Shown piece after piece: positions 34,713 to 44,429 of a stretch of 64,000 bases of DNA. The notes under the pieces are model-generated. The model was not told the origin of the DNA. It saw only the letters and a list, made by a program, of their open reading frames with translations, and did no database searches. Every line of letters starts with the position of its first letter. The stretch's first letter is position 1. The translations under genes and the position numbers were made by a program. This DNA comes from Providencia rettgeri (GTDB lineage Bacteria; Pseudomonadota; Gammaproteobacteria; Enterobacterales; Enterobacteriaceae), in NCBI RefSeq assembly GCF_013255915.1, contig NZ_CP053896.1:682001-746000 (forward strand). Reading direction: 5' to 3'.

Positions 34713-35207
34713 CTAACTTTTTATCCGGCTCATCATCACGGCATCAACATATTGCCCATCACGGAAAGCATAATCTCTCATGCGGCCTTCTTGTTCGAAG
34801 CCAAACTTCTCATACAGCCCAACGCCACTGCCATTTGTTGCAAACACTTCCAATTCAATACGGCGCACATTCAGCCAATTGTCACAGTAATCCACCATCA
34901 CTTGCATCAGTTGTGAGCCAATACCTTTGCCTTGGTGAGCTTCACTGACGGTAATGCCGAAAGTCGCAACATGGCGACGGCGTACTTGGCTCGGTTGGCT
35001 GATAACTAGCAAACCCACAACGTCGTCACCAATGGTGGCAACAAACTGAGTGACGAGTGGATCATTTTCCCCGAGGCGAGCTTCCCAGGTTTTTTCTGTT
35101 GGGTATGGCAATTGTAAGGTGTTGGCATACGCCGAATAATCAGCGTGCATTTTAGTTATTGCAGGCACATCGTCCAGAGTTGCTCTGCGGATGGTTATGT
35201 TATTCAT
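34713..35207 (-). CDS. GNAT N-acetyltransferase, AaaT/YhhY-like
   Basis: 164 residues close in layout to E. coli YhhY (AaaT), an L-amino acid N-acetyltransferase: YANTLQLPYPTEKTWEARL, HVATFGITVSEAHQGKGIGSQLMQ, DNWLNVRRIELEVF, NGSGVGLYEKFGFEQEG. Start at the internal ATG 35207 gives MNNITIRRA, as in relatives; the ATG at 35219 adds four residues. The acetyl-CoA loop QGKGIG is intact. Acetylation of free amino acids is the likely activity, but substrate range is unproven. Confidence 0.85.
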   Translation of the reverse strand: MNNITIRRATLDDVPAITKMHADYSAYANTLQLPYPTEKTWEARLGENDPLVTQFVATIGDDVVGLLVISQPSQVRRRHVATFGITVSEAHQGKGIGSQLMQVMVDYCDNWLNVRRIELEVFATNGSGVGLYEKFGFEQEGRMRDYAFRDGQYVDAVMMSRIKS

Positions 35208-35410
35208 TACTTTTCTCATTATTATTATTTCTAGAATATATTAATCACATTAAAAACATACTATGTCAATGAGATATAAGCGTTATCCTATAAAAATCAT
35301 GAAATAAAGTGAGTGTATTGCAATCGCTATTTGATATAAAAAACTAATGAGATTCTATACGCTATTTTATTATTTTAAGTGAAAACAAAATAGAAATTGA
35401 AGAGGTTGAT

Positions 35411-36922
35411 ATGTTATCTGTTAAAAATAAAAATTTTGATGAAAAAAAATATTTAACTATGTCATTGAATGACATGGTAATAGCAATAACCAAAAATCCA
35501 AAGGTTTTCGAAGGGAAAAGCGATATCATCATCGATAAAATAAAAACAGCCAAAAACAATGGCGAGAATGGCTGGGCAGAAATAAATAAATCATGGGGTA
35601 TTGTTGCGAGCGGGAAAGCGAAAGAAAAAATTGATAAGTATTTTAAGAAAGGATTGAAAGTTGATAGAGATACTTCAATAAATAAAAATGTAAAGATAAA
35701 TATTAGTGATAAAGAGACAACTCTCCAACCTATAGATGTTAAAGATAAGGAAATATCTAGCGCTAAAAATGAATATGAAAGGCGCGATTTTAGTGGGAAG
35801 ATGGGAGATAAATTTAAACAGGCTGTAAATAAAATGGCGGGTAATATTGAAAGTAAAATGGAGTTAAAAAAAAGTAAGAGGGATGAAGAGAGTAAAAAAA
35901 TAAATAAGGTTGAATGTGACAGTTTTGATGATTTAATTAATGATTTTAAAACAGGAGAGGCTTTATCTAAGAATGAATTGAGTCATATAAAATTTTTGAT
36001 GAGTTACATTAGAACAAAAGAACCGATTGGGAATGAAGATGATATAAGAAAGGAACTTGAGAATGTTTTTGTGAAAATTACTAATTCAATAATGAACGAT
36101 GATAAGAGTAAAGTTCTTCACTTGTATCAAGAACAGCGCTTTCTATCTATATATAACTCATCCTGTCGAGTTGCAACCTACGCGATAGAGTCTTTACTTG
36201 AAAAAAAAGGGTTCCAGAAAGAAATAATCACAAAAATTAAAAAATATCTTATTAATTATTCAAATGAGTATTTAGTTAAACTTAAGCTAAACGAATATAA
36301 GTATAATGACTACATTAAAAATATAAAGAAATTTTCTGATTTTGATATTTTCAAAGGAGTTGAAAGTATTGATAAAATAATTTTTCTCAAGGGTATTCTC
36401 TCTGAAAATAAGTTTACCAGTGAGGGTAGGCGATTTTTAACAAAATTGAGTGATAATTTAAAGGATGAAAAGATTATTGACTTTATAAAAGAGAAAATGA
36501 ATTTAGATGTTGAATTTTTGAAATCTGAATATGATAGTAAATGTTTCGAAGAAAAAAATAAAATTATAGATGCTGCTATTGCTAGAATTAAATCAATGCT
36601 AATAATAAAATCAATATCTAAAAATATTGTAGACTCTGTGGTTGAAATTATTAATGGAAAAAGAATCAACGCAAATATAGAAACATTTCTTTCTAAAATT
36701 GATTTGATTGTAAATATTCTTAAGTATAAAAGAATTAAGGCAAATAAAATTGCTAGTGATATTGAACACTATCTGGATATTTCAATGGATAAACTAAAAC
36801 TAGAGGTTGAAATAGCGAAATCTAAAGAAATATCATTCAAAGAACGCATGTTTTCATTATTTAATAACTTAAATAATCGAATGTTAAATTTTATCTATAA
36901 CGTAAGGCATTCATTTAAATAA
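35411..36922 (+). CDS. AT-rich orphan protein, unknown function
   Basis: 503 residues with very high Lys, Ile and Asn content and almost no tryptophan or proline. Codons are strongly AT-biased (AAA, ATA, AAT) compared with neighbours, a mark of horizontal acquisition. AGAGG lies 7 bases before the ATG, so expression is plausible. It has no signal peptide, membrane segment or recognisable catalytic motif. The first ~80 residues look like a small folded domain (NDMVIAITKNPKVFEGKSD, GWAEINKSWGIVASGKAKEKI), residues ~85-175 are charged and probably disordered, and the rest is mostly helical. I do not recognise it; a secreted effector or toxin is one possibility, not shown. Confidence 0.75.
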   Translation: MLSVKNKNFDEKKYLTMSLNDMVIAITKNPKVFEGKSDIIIDKIKTAKNNGENGWAEINKSWGIVASGKAKEKIDKYFKKGLKVDRDTSINKNVKINISDKETTLQPIDVKDKEISSAKNEYERRDFSGKMGDKFKQAVNKMAGNIESKMELKKSKRDEESKKINKVECDSFDDLINDFKTGEALSKNELSHIKFLMSYIRTKEPIGNEDDIRKELENVFVKITNSIMNDDKSKVLHLYQEQRFLSIYNSSCRVATYAIESLLEKKGFQKEIITKIKKYLINYSNEYLVKLKLNEYKYNDYIKNIKKFSDFDIFKGVESIDKIIFLKGILSENKFTSEGRRFLTKLSDNLKDEKIIDFIKEKMNLDVEFLKSEYDSKCFEEKNKIIDAAIARIKSMLIIKSISKNIVDSVVEIINGKRINANIETFLSKIDLIVNILKYKRIKANKIASDIEHYLDISMDKLKLEVEIAKSKEISFKERMFSLFNNLNNRMLNFIYNVRHSFK

Positions 36923-36945
36923 TGGTACGGTTGATGTGGCTATGG

Positions 36946-36981
36946 AAACCAACAGCTTGATGAATAAAGCTGTTGGTTTTT
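36946..36981. terminator. Bidirectional terminator between the orphan and the M16 protease
   Basis: AAACCAACAGCTT/AAGCTGTTGGTTTT stem, 8-base loop, T-rich end. Confidence 0.75.
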
Positions 36982-36987
36982 CTGATA

Positions 36988-39777
36988 TCAAGGCGTCATC
37001 ATAAATACTTTTGAATTTCGCCCTAAATACTGGCGAGTCAAACGGTTAATATCCTCAACGGTGAGCTGGCGAATAATGTCTTGTTCTTGGTTTAAACGCT
37101 GGTATTGCCCATCATCGCTGGCAATCTGCGCTAGAGCCTCAGTCCAGTAGCTCGAGCTATCAGTGACTTGTGAATTTTCTGTCAGCCAAATATTTTTTGC
37201 TTCGGTTAACTCTTTTTCACTCACACCTGTTTGACGAATTTGACCTATTGTTTTTTGGGCGATTTGCGTCATTTCTTCAGCACGTTCAGGTGAGGTGGTG
37301 AAATTCAAGCGCGCGAGGTAATACGGTTGCGGTTTCTTCGCGAGCATCTGTGAAAAGCCTAGCGCATAAATACCACTCGCTTTCTCACGTAGTTCACCAC
37401 GTAAGCGTTGGCTCACAATGGTATCAATCAGTTGAATCGCTAAGCTGTCTTGCTGGTTCCAGACAGCAGGTGACGCGAACTGAATACTCACCATGCTCTT
37501 ATCGCTGCTACTGATAGGATAAGTTTTATTAAAACTCGCCATTTTTGGCATGATCCCTTGGTCGCGAGATACCAGTTTTTGGTTACTGTGTGGCAGTGAG
37601 GCAACCCATTGCTCTAACAGAGGTTTTAGATCACGGCTATTCATTGCTCCAGTGATCACCAGAGTCATATCTGCTGTTGAGGTGAGTAATTGGCGGTTAG
37701 CTTGCTGTAACTGCTGAGCCGTAAATTGCTGCCAGCTGCCCTGTGGGTTAATCACCAAAAATTCACCGTGGGTATAGCTTTCCCGATTAATATTATCAAG
37801 GAAAGTGCGTTCTACGGGAGTTTTGGATAAGTTTAAAGTAAAAGATTGTTTTTGTTGCTCTAATTTTTCACCACTAAATTGCGGAGCGGTGAGTTTTAAA
37901 TTGAGTAACTGTAGCGCTGTTTCGAGGTTATCGACAGGGGCTTTTCCGCGAAAACCATGTGTCAGCAATTCACTGTATGGGCGAACGCTAATTTGGTTTT
38001 GTTTTGCCAGCAGAGCCAGATCACGCGCACTGTAATTTCCATAACCGCTGCTTTCAGGAAGTTTCACCGCCCAATCCGTTAAACCTGCCGTTTGTTGTGT
38101 TTCTAACGAACGGCCACCCGGTAATTGCAAGTTAAATTGAATATCATCTTTCAGGTTTTTGTCTGTTTTAACAATTACCTGAATGCCATTGCTCAAAGTC
38201 CAATGTTCCGCTTTTTCAACGGGGAGCTTAGATTGCTCAACAATACTGCCTTTTATGGATTGGGGTAATTGCAATTGAATGGCTTTGGAGCGTAGCGTAA
38301 ATGGCCCCGGCGTGCTTTGGCGTATTTTAAGCCATTGCTGATTAAATACTGATTTATCAATCGCAGAGGCATCAGTATCAGGCCCAATTAATGCTAAACG
38401 CGGGGAAGCGGTTTGTAGGAATTTAGCGACATGCTGTTGTAAGTCTTGCGGCTTAACGGATTTCATTAACTGGTAGCTGTTATCTAACTGCTGGCGTTTA
38501 TTCCACATTGGCATGTCGTATTCAAGCGCCGTCGTCAGTTGCCCTGCTAAATATTCATTACTATAACGTTGCTCTGAAGCGGCTTGCAGGCTGAATTTTT
38601 TCAACATCGCTTGCTTTGCAGAATCAAGTTCTTCTTGGGTAACCGGCTCAGTAGCAAGGCGTTGTAATTCTGTAAATAAAATCTCAGTTGCACCTTGGTA
38701 ATCATTACCTTTCGGGTGGATGATCATCAACTGTTGTAAGCGCTGGTTATCTAACATTGCCCCTTGTTCATTGATGCTAATCGACGGCAAAATGCCGTTA
38801 TCCACCATAACGGAGAAACGTTGGTTTAAAATGGCCAACCAGAGGTTATCCAGTAAATCTTCCGACTGCCCTAAACGGGTATTTAGCGGTGCGCTAACAT
38901 CATTTTGTAAGGCAAATTGCACATAACGCGCCCCTTGCTCTTTATCAAATACACCTTGCACTAACATATTGGTTGAATGGGCAAATTGTTTCCATTGCGG
39001 GTTATCTTCTGCCACTTTTTTGGGTTTAGGGAGCGCAAATAAATTATTAACCTGATTGCGTACTGATGAACTATTGAAATCACCAATAATTAATAGTGAC
39101 ATTCGCTGAGGCTGATACCATGTTTGATAATAGTCTTTCGCTTGCTCAATCGGAGCATTGCGTACCACATCTAATGAGCCAATTGGGTTGCGATCGACGT
39201 AACGGCTACCGTGGTAGCGTAATTTTTCTAAGCTGTCATTGATGCGATAGCCCATCCCTTGGCGTAAGCGCCACTCTTCGACAATTACAGGGCGCTCTTT
39301 TTCAAAGGCTTCTTGGTCAAAGGTCATATTTGACGCCCAATCGGCCATCACTTGTAAGCCTGTGGCGACTTGTGCTGTCGTGGCTTCGGGGAGTGATAAT
39401 TTATATAGCGTGGAATTTAAACTCGTAATGGCATTCACATGGCTACCGAGTTTAAGCCCTTGGTGTTCCAGCTGTTTGAACCCCGTGGTTCCCGGAAAAT
39501 GTTTGGTGCCTTTAAACGCCATATGTTCAGTAAAGTGTGCGAGGCCAAGCTGCTGTTCATTTTCTTGTAATGAGCCGCTACTGACCAATAAACGCAGTTC
39601 AACTCCGGGTTGATTACGTTGCAGAAGGTAAACTTGTAGCCCATTGTCGAGTTGATAGTGTTGAAGGTCACCGCGCACAGGTAACAGTGAGGTTGAATTT
39701 TGGCTCACCGATGTACTGCCTGCGCAGCCACCGAGCAGAATGCTTATTAATGTGGCGAAGGTAATTTTATGAAGCAT
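36988..39777 (-). CDS. pqqL: M16 zinc protease, predicted lipoprotein (PqqL/FusC-like)
   Basis: 929 residues, same size as E. coli PqqL (931). The inverse zinc motif HxxEH is HFTEH at 81-85, with the third ligand Glu in the following EKERPVIVEEWR region; the second M16 half (from about 520) lacks it, as usual. The signal sequence ends in LLGGC, placing a lipidated Cys at 18, so anchoring in the periplasm is predicted. PqqL and FusC cut ferredoxin imported through a partner TonB receptor to free iron. It is the last gene of the receptor-ABC-protease unit and overlaps the ABC gene by 11 bases. It has nothing to do with PQQ synthesis. Confidence 0.87.
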   Translation of the reverse strand: MLHKITFATLISILLGGCAGSTSVSQNSTSLLPVRGDLQHYQLDNGLQVYLLQRNQPGVELRLLVSSGSLQENEQQLGLAHFTEHMAFKGTKHFPGTTGFKQLEHQGLKLGSHVNAITSLNSTLYKLSLPEATTAQVATGLQVMADWASNMTFDQEAFEKERPVIVEEWRLRQGMGYRINDSLEKLRYHGSRYVDRNPIGSLDVVRNAPIEQAKDYYQTWYQPQRMSLLIIGDFNSSSVRNQVNNLFALPKPKKVAEDNPQWKQFAHSTNMLVQGVFDKEQGARYVQFALQNDVSAPLNTRLGQSEDLLDNLWLAILNQRFSVMVDNGILPSISINEQGAMLDNQRLQQLMIIHPKGNDYQGATEILFTELQRLATEPVTQEELDSAKQAMLKKFSLQAASEQRYSNEYLAGQLTTALEYDMPMWNKRQQLDNSYQLMKSVKPQDLQQHVAKFLQTASPRLALIGPDTDASAIDKSVFNQQWLKIRQSTPGPFTLRSKAIQLQLPQSIKGSIVEQSKLPVEKAEHWTLSNGIQVIVKTDKNLKDDIQFNLQLPGGRSLETQQTAGLTDWAVKLPESSGYGNYSARDLALLAKQNQISVRPYSELLTHGFRGKAPVDNLETALQLLNLKLTAPQFSGEKLEQQKQSFTLNLSKTPVERTFLDNINRESYTHGEFLVINPQGSWQQFTAQQLQQANRQLLTSTADMTLVITGAMNSRDLKPLLEQWVASLPHSNQKLVSRDQGIMPKMASFNKTYPISSSDKSMVSIQFASPAVWNQQDSLAIQLIDTIVSQRLRGELREKASGIYALGFSQMLAKKPQPYYLARLNFTTSPERAEEMTQIAQKTIGQIRQTGVSEKELTEAKNIWLTENSQVTDSSSYWTEALAQIASDDGQYQRLNQEQDIIRQLTVEDINRLTRQYLGRNSKVFMMTP

Positions 39778-41473
39778 ATTCAGGCGTTCCTGTATTTAAG
39801 GATTTTTCACTCGCAGGTTCAACGAGCAATATTTGTTGTTCCGCAAATTGAGCAACGAAGCTTTGATGGCTAACCAAAACAATGGCGCTGTCATGTAACT
39901 CAGCTTTCAATAGAGCGAGGAGTTCTAATGCGCTGTTTTCATCAAGGGCGGAGGTGGTTTCATCCAATAAAAGCAGTTTTGGTCGGTTGAGCAATAAACG
40001 CGCAAACATAATGCGCTGCTGTTCTCCACCAGATAGGCGGTTGTTCCAATCGGTTTCGAGTGCTAATTGATGATGCAGTTTTTCCAAACCGACTAACATC
40101 AATGCATATTGAAAATCTTGCTGGCTAAATTGGGATGCCGCTTTGGGATAAGCTAATAAGCTATCAAGCCGACTAATTGGTAAATAGAGACGCTGTGGGA
40201 TCCACATGACTTTTTCTGTTCGGCTGATAGTACCGTTAAAGAAAGGCCAATGCCCACTTAGCGTGCGTAATAAGGTGGATTTACCAACACCAGAACGGCC
40301 ACTAATCAAGGTTAATTCGCCTTGTTTGGCGGTTATATTCACGGAATTAATTAAGCAGCGGTTGTCTGCGGTAGAAACGGATAATTTAGCCACCAGAGGT
40401 AGCGATTTTTCGTCGATAGTAACCACCGCTTTGTTATCGTTTTCCAATAAAACCACAAAGTTGTATAAACGGGAGACCGTGGCTTGCCATGCGGCGATTT
40501 CTTTATAGGCAAAAATAAACCAACCGAGTGAAGTCGCAACACTGGTAAAGGCTTGGCGCAATTGCATTAAGCCACCTAACATAATTTCACCCGCAAGGAA
40601 TTTAGGCAGTGCGAGTAATACAGGTGCTAAAGCGGTAACTTGTTGGTAACCCACTGTATAAAAAGATAAATTTCTTTCACAGCGAATAAGGCGGTTCCAG
40701 TTGCTGATAATTTCACCAAAGCGACCCATCAGTTCTTTTCTATCTTGAGTTTCACCGCGTTGCCCTGCGATGGCATCACCGTGTTGGCGGCAATTAATTA
40801 GCGAGCTACGGTAATCCGCTTCGCGGCGTTGCTTATCCATATGCAAACGGCGTAGCGGAAAACCTATCCATTGGGTAAGTGCAATACCAATAAGGGTGTA
40901 AATAATACAAGCCCAGAACATATAACCAGGGATGGTCCAGTCGCTATCAGCAAAGTTAAACGACAGGCTACCGGAAAGCGTCCAAAGAATAGCGGCAAAT
41001 GAAATCAGCGTTAGCATTGAGTGAAGGAATGTCACCACTAAATTTAATGTTGATTCAATTAGTAAACGAATATCTTCAGCGATACGTTGGTCTGGGTTAT
41101 CCGGTTCTTGTGATGTCAGCCTTAACAGGTAATGTTTACTGTTGGGGGATAACCAACGGCTAAGTACTTGCTCAGTCATGCCTTTGCGCCAGCGGATAAT
41201 CAGCATTTGTTTTAGGTAATTACCCATCACAACGACAAAAATCAGCCCACTAACTAAGATCACAAAGTACTGCAACAGTCCATATAGGGCTTGGCCGTCG
41301 AGTTTTTGTAGGGCGTTATAAAAGTCGCCGTTCCACATGTTCATTTTGACGTTGAACCACACAGATGACAGTGTGAGCCCCAGTGAGGCAAACAGCAGTA
41401 TCCAGCACAAAAGGGCAGCACGCTGCCCCCAAAAAGGTTTTACTAAATAGAAAAATTGTTTCAGTGTCTTCAT
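39767..41473 (-). CDS. yddA: SbmA/BacA-type ABC membrane-ATPase protein (YddA/FusD-like)
   Basis: 568 residues. The N-terminal ~330 residues hold the membrane domain of the SbmA/BacA type (QRIAEDIRLLIESTLNL, FPLRRLHMDKQRREADYR). The C-terminus is an ABC ATPase with Walker A SGRSGVGKSTLL, signature LSGGEQQR and Walker B LLLLDETTSALDE. In E. coli yddA lies with yddB (receptor) and pqqL, and in plant pathogens FusD belongs to the ferredoxin uptake system, where export or import of peptide fragments is proposed. It is 62 bases downstream of the receptor and overlaps pqqL. Confidence 0.87.
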   Translation of the reverse strand: MKTLKQFFYLVKPFWGQRAALLCWILLFASLGLTLSSVWFNVKMNMWNGDFYNALQKLDGQALYGLLQYFVILVSGLIFVVVMGNYLKQMLIIRWRKGMTEQVLSRWLSPNSKHYLLRLTSQEPDNPDQRIAEDIRLLIESTLNLVVTFLHSMLTLISFAAILWTLSGSLSFNFADSDWTIPGYMFWACIIYTLIGIALTQWIGFPLRRLHMDKQRREADYRSSLINCRQHGDAIAGQRGETQDRKELMGRFGEIISNWNRLIRCERNLSFYTVGYQQVTALAPVLLALPKFLAGEIMLGGLMQLRQAFTSVATSLGWFIFAYKEIAAWQATVSRLYNFVVLLENDNKAVVTIDEKSLPLVAKLSVSTADNRCLINSVNITAKQGELTLISGRSGVGKSTLLRTLSGHWPFFNGTISRTEKVMWIPQRLYLPISRLDSLLAYPKAASQFSQQDFQYALMLVGLEKLHHQLALETDWNNRLSGGEQQRIMFARLLLNRPKLLLLDETTSALDENSALELLALLKAELHDSAIVLVSHQSFVAQFAEQQILLVEPASEKSLNTGTPEYAS

Positions 41474-41535
41474 GACGTTTTGTTCATTTGTTGTTTTAAT
41501 TGTTTAACGAGTTTTATTGCTCACATTGCTGGGAA

Positions 41536-44307
41536 TTACAGGTCGTAATTGACTTGTAACCAGAACTGACGGCCCGGATCGTAAGATTTCAATACGCGAT
41601 CTTCAAATACGAAGCGGTCAGCAATATTTTTATTATTCAAGATATTATTCACTTCAACCGAGAAACCAAATCCATGAGCGAATTCAGGCTTCCAACCTAA
41701 GCGGGTATCCCACGTATATTTGCTGGCGAAGTTTTGTTTGGTGTACTTACGTAATTGACCAACTTCAGGGTCGCTATAGTAAGAGTTGTCATAACGGACG
41801 GCTTGACTACGTGCACCCCACCATTGCAATCGGTTATATAAAGTGAGGTCATATTCGTCCCAGACACTGGTCAGCTCAAAATTGAATTTTATTGGTGAGT
41901 TAAAACTGGTTGAAGGCAGTTTTGACGCATCGATGACCTTACCGTCATACCAGACTTTGTTAAGATTCACTTTATTGGCAGGATCGTAAGCGCTGTAGCC
42001 TGAGTCTTTTGGCGTATTACTTTCACTTTGTTGCCAAGTGAATGAGGCATTCATGACATGAGAAGCTTCTGCCCATTCCCACGGTTGACTATTTTTCACC
42101 GATAATGTAACGGTATCGTGGGAGCTGCGCCCACCGTTATCAAAGGTGCGAATACTACGAGTACTTGGGTCACGAGGGTTATCGTACTTAGTGCGATTTC
42201 TGACTTCGTCGTAGCCTTCACGGTGCACATATTGTAAACGCCATGTGGTAGAAAGAACTTCTTGTTGTAGCGCTAAAGTCAGCTCATCGTTATAGGGGGT
42301 TTTGAGTGAATCTAACCCTTCATAGTCTTTTTGATTATCCCAATTGTTATTGTCAGGGTTAAGTGAACACGCGAAATTTTTGTCCCAGCCCATGCAATTT
42401 TGCATACCGTCATTTTGTGCACCGTATAATGCATAAGTGAGCATTGAGCGGCCATAATAACGGTTAGCTCCCGCTATCAATTGGGTTGCGCCATCACCAA
42501 AGACATCGTAGGTTCCGCTTAAACGTGGGGCGATATTGGTACGATTGACAAAATCATCGCGATCCAAACGCACTCCAGGGCGCAGACTCAATTTGCCATA
42601 TTGAATACTGTCATCAAGGAAGATGGCGTAATTGGTATAATCCGCAGAGTACGAGCCTTTTTTAAACCGAGTAACATTACTTAAGTAACCATCGTATAAA
42701 TCATCATCAATGATATTGCCAGTGTAGGTGTAACGGAAATAGTCTTGATCACGAATATAGGTGCCTTTGGTGTAATTTACCTCAGCTCCGAGTGTTGGTT
42801 GGTGTGTTAATCCAAGCGCATCCTCTTGGGAATTAAAACGCATCACGGTTTTTAGTCCGTGAGTTTTTTGCTTAGACTCTAAGTCGCCAAGACCTCCGCT
42901 ATTGCGTTCAATCATATTCCAATTGTCGTCGAATGCCCTGATCGTTAGGGAGTATTTCTGGTCGTTATTACGGTTATCTTTTAAGTCTTGTGTATTAGCA
43001 GTGATTTCAAATTGGCCTAAATCCAACTGATGTTTAAATACAGCGGTAAAACCTAATCCATCATGGGTTGAATCATAGCCAGAATTGCTGACAGACGAAG
43101 AAAATAAGCGGCTATCGTAAGAGGCGTAATTAGCAGATAAATCTAATGAACTTTTATCGGATAAATCCAGTGAATACTTTAAAAAGTAATTATCTGAAGT
43201 ACGACGCTGATTTTTTTTACCTGAATCAGAAAAAATAGGCTCGACTTGGTTATTTTCCAGCACAAAGGCTTCACCCCCCGTGACTGTCATCGGAATAGTC
43301 GAACTACGACGTGAAGCGGAGAAAACTAATCCTGAATTTTCACTCACTCCTAATTCAAACCAGCCACCAAAGTCATTTTTATCATAGCGGTTTTGGAAAC
43401 GAGCAGGATTTGCCGTATCATTTTTGGTAGTATCAATCCCTTGCGATGAATCGTGGAACAAATTATTCCAACCAGAGCGGGTTAGGCGGTAATAGGCGTG
43501 AGCACTATTTTCCCCTTGCCAGCGGCGGCTGTTCACCTCAACGGTGCCCCCTGTAAATCCACCAAATTCGACAGGAATATTATTGTCATACACTGTCATG
43601 CTGTCGATCAGACGGCTGTCTATGTAGATCCCTTGGTCGCTACTGCTCAGACGGGTAGCTGTTTCACCGAGACCACTGTCTGCAGGGTCAAAATCGTTGT
43701 TAAAGCTCACTCCATCAAGGCGATAGGCGTTTTGGTAGCTGCTTGAACCGTGGATTGAGATGCGGGAAGGCTTGATTTCCCCTTGGTTCATCGAGTTACT
43801 GTCATTGTTAGCAAATTGGACAGCAGGGTTAGTCTTCATTAAATCGGTGATATTGCCATCACCGGTATTTTTCTGGCTAATCTCTTCAGAAGTCACGTAT
43901 TGTGGTGCGGACATCACATCTGTCGCGGGGTGGTTCTGAACAACGCCAGATACTTGAGTTTCCGGTAATACCAATGTGCCTTGGCTTAAATTTTGCTGAC
44001 GAATAACGAAAACACCATTTTCATTGACTAACTCTAAGCCGCTACCGATAAGTATTTTTTGTAATGCGGTTTGTGCGGAGTAGTTGCCAGACAAGGCAGG
44101 TGCGCGTAAGCCATTTAACTGGCCTTTATCATAGATCAATTGGATTTGCCCTTGGCGGCTAATTTCAGCCACAGAGGTAGCAAGTGATTGTTCTGGTAAT
44201 GAAAAATTCATTTCTTGCGCGAAGGCATTTTGACAAATAATGGCACTACTGGCCGCCACAGCAAGGGCGAGCGGCCTTAATCGGCTTTGAGTAAACTGAA
44301 TAGACAT
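41536..44307 (-). CDS. TonB-dependent outer-membrane receptor with STN signalling domain (YddB/FusA-like)
   Basis: 923 residues. A signal peptide ends at AFA-QE (30/31). Residues ~32-105 are an STN domain (SLPEQSLATSVAEISRQGQIQLIYD), the part that talks to FecR-type anti-sigma proteins. A plug follows (ITDLMKTNPAVQF, SRISIHGSSSYQNAYRLDGV, YDNNIPVEFGGFTGGTVEV) and then a long beta barrel ending in FWLQVNYDL. E. coli YddB is shorter and lacks the STN. The AGGGATAACC ribosome site precedes ATG. Adjacent FecI/FecR genes and the M16 protease suggest an inducible receptor for an iron protein or siderophore; the ligand is unknown. Confidence 0.9.
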   Translation of the reverse strand: MSIQFTQSRLRPLALAVAASSAIICQNAFAQEMNFSLPEQSLATSVAEISRQGQIQLIYDKGQLNGLRAPALSGNYSAQTALQKILIGSGLELVNENGVFVIRQQNLSQGTLVLPETQVSGVVQNHPATDVMSAPQYVTSEEISQKNTGDGNITDLMKTNPAVQFANNDSNSMNQGEIKPSRISIHGSSSYQNAYRLDGVSFNNDFDPADSGLGETATRLSSSDQGIYIDSRLIDSMTVYDNNIPVEFGGFTGGTVEVNSRRWQGENSAHAYYRLTRSGWNNLFHDSSQGIDTTKNDTANPARFQNRYDKNDFGGWFELGVSENSGLVFSASRRSSTIPMTVTGGEAFVLENNQVEPIFSDSGKKNQRRTSDNYFLKYSLDLSDKSSLDLSANYASYDSRLFSSSVSNSGYDSTHDGLGFTAVFKHQLDLGQFEITANTQDLKDNRNNDQKYSLTIRAFDDNWNMIERNSGGLGDLESKQKTHGLKTVMRFNSQEDALGLTHQPTLGAEVNYTKGTYIRDQDYFRYTYTGNIIDDDLYDGYLSNVTRFKKGSYSADYTNYAIFLDDSIQYGKLSLRPGVRLDRDDFVNRTNIAPRLSGTYDVFGDGATQLIAGANRYYGRSMLTYALYGAQNDGMQNCMGWDKNFACSLNPDNNNWDNQKDYEGLDSLKTPYNDELTLALQQEVLSTTWRLQYVHREGYDEVRNRTKYDNPRDPSTRSIRTFDNGGRSSHDTVTLSVKNSQPWEWAEASHVMNASFTWQQSESNTPKDSGYSAYDPANKVNLNKVWYDGKVIDASKLPSTSFNSPIKFNFELTSVWDEYDLTLYNRLQWWGARSQAVRYDNSYYSDPEVGQLRKYTKQNFASKYTWDTRLGWKPEFAHGFGFSVEVNNILNNKNIADRFVFEDRVLKSYDPGRQFWLQVNYDL

Positions 44308-44410
44308 GGTTATCCCTTATTCTTAAGCTGCACAAAAAGTGTGCGACAATAGGTCAGCAAAATGATGACTAGTTAAGAAGAGGGTGAAATGAGAATTATC
44401 CTCACCTGCA

Positions 44411-44429
44411 AATGAAAATATTTTTCATT
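44411..44429. repeat. Perfect inverted repeat at the fecR stop codon
   Basis: AATGAAAA-TAT-TTTTCATT overlaps the fecR stop and lies just upstream of the receptor gene. A weak mRNA hairpin or operator could separate fecR from receptor expression. Confidence 0.35.

Noticed and set aside
44390-44404. TGAGAATTATCCTCA as a Fur or sigma-factor site before the receptor
   Set aside because: Match to the Fur consensus is poor, and FecI-type promoters are too degenerate to call by eye.
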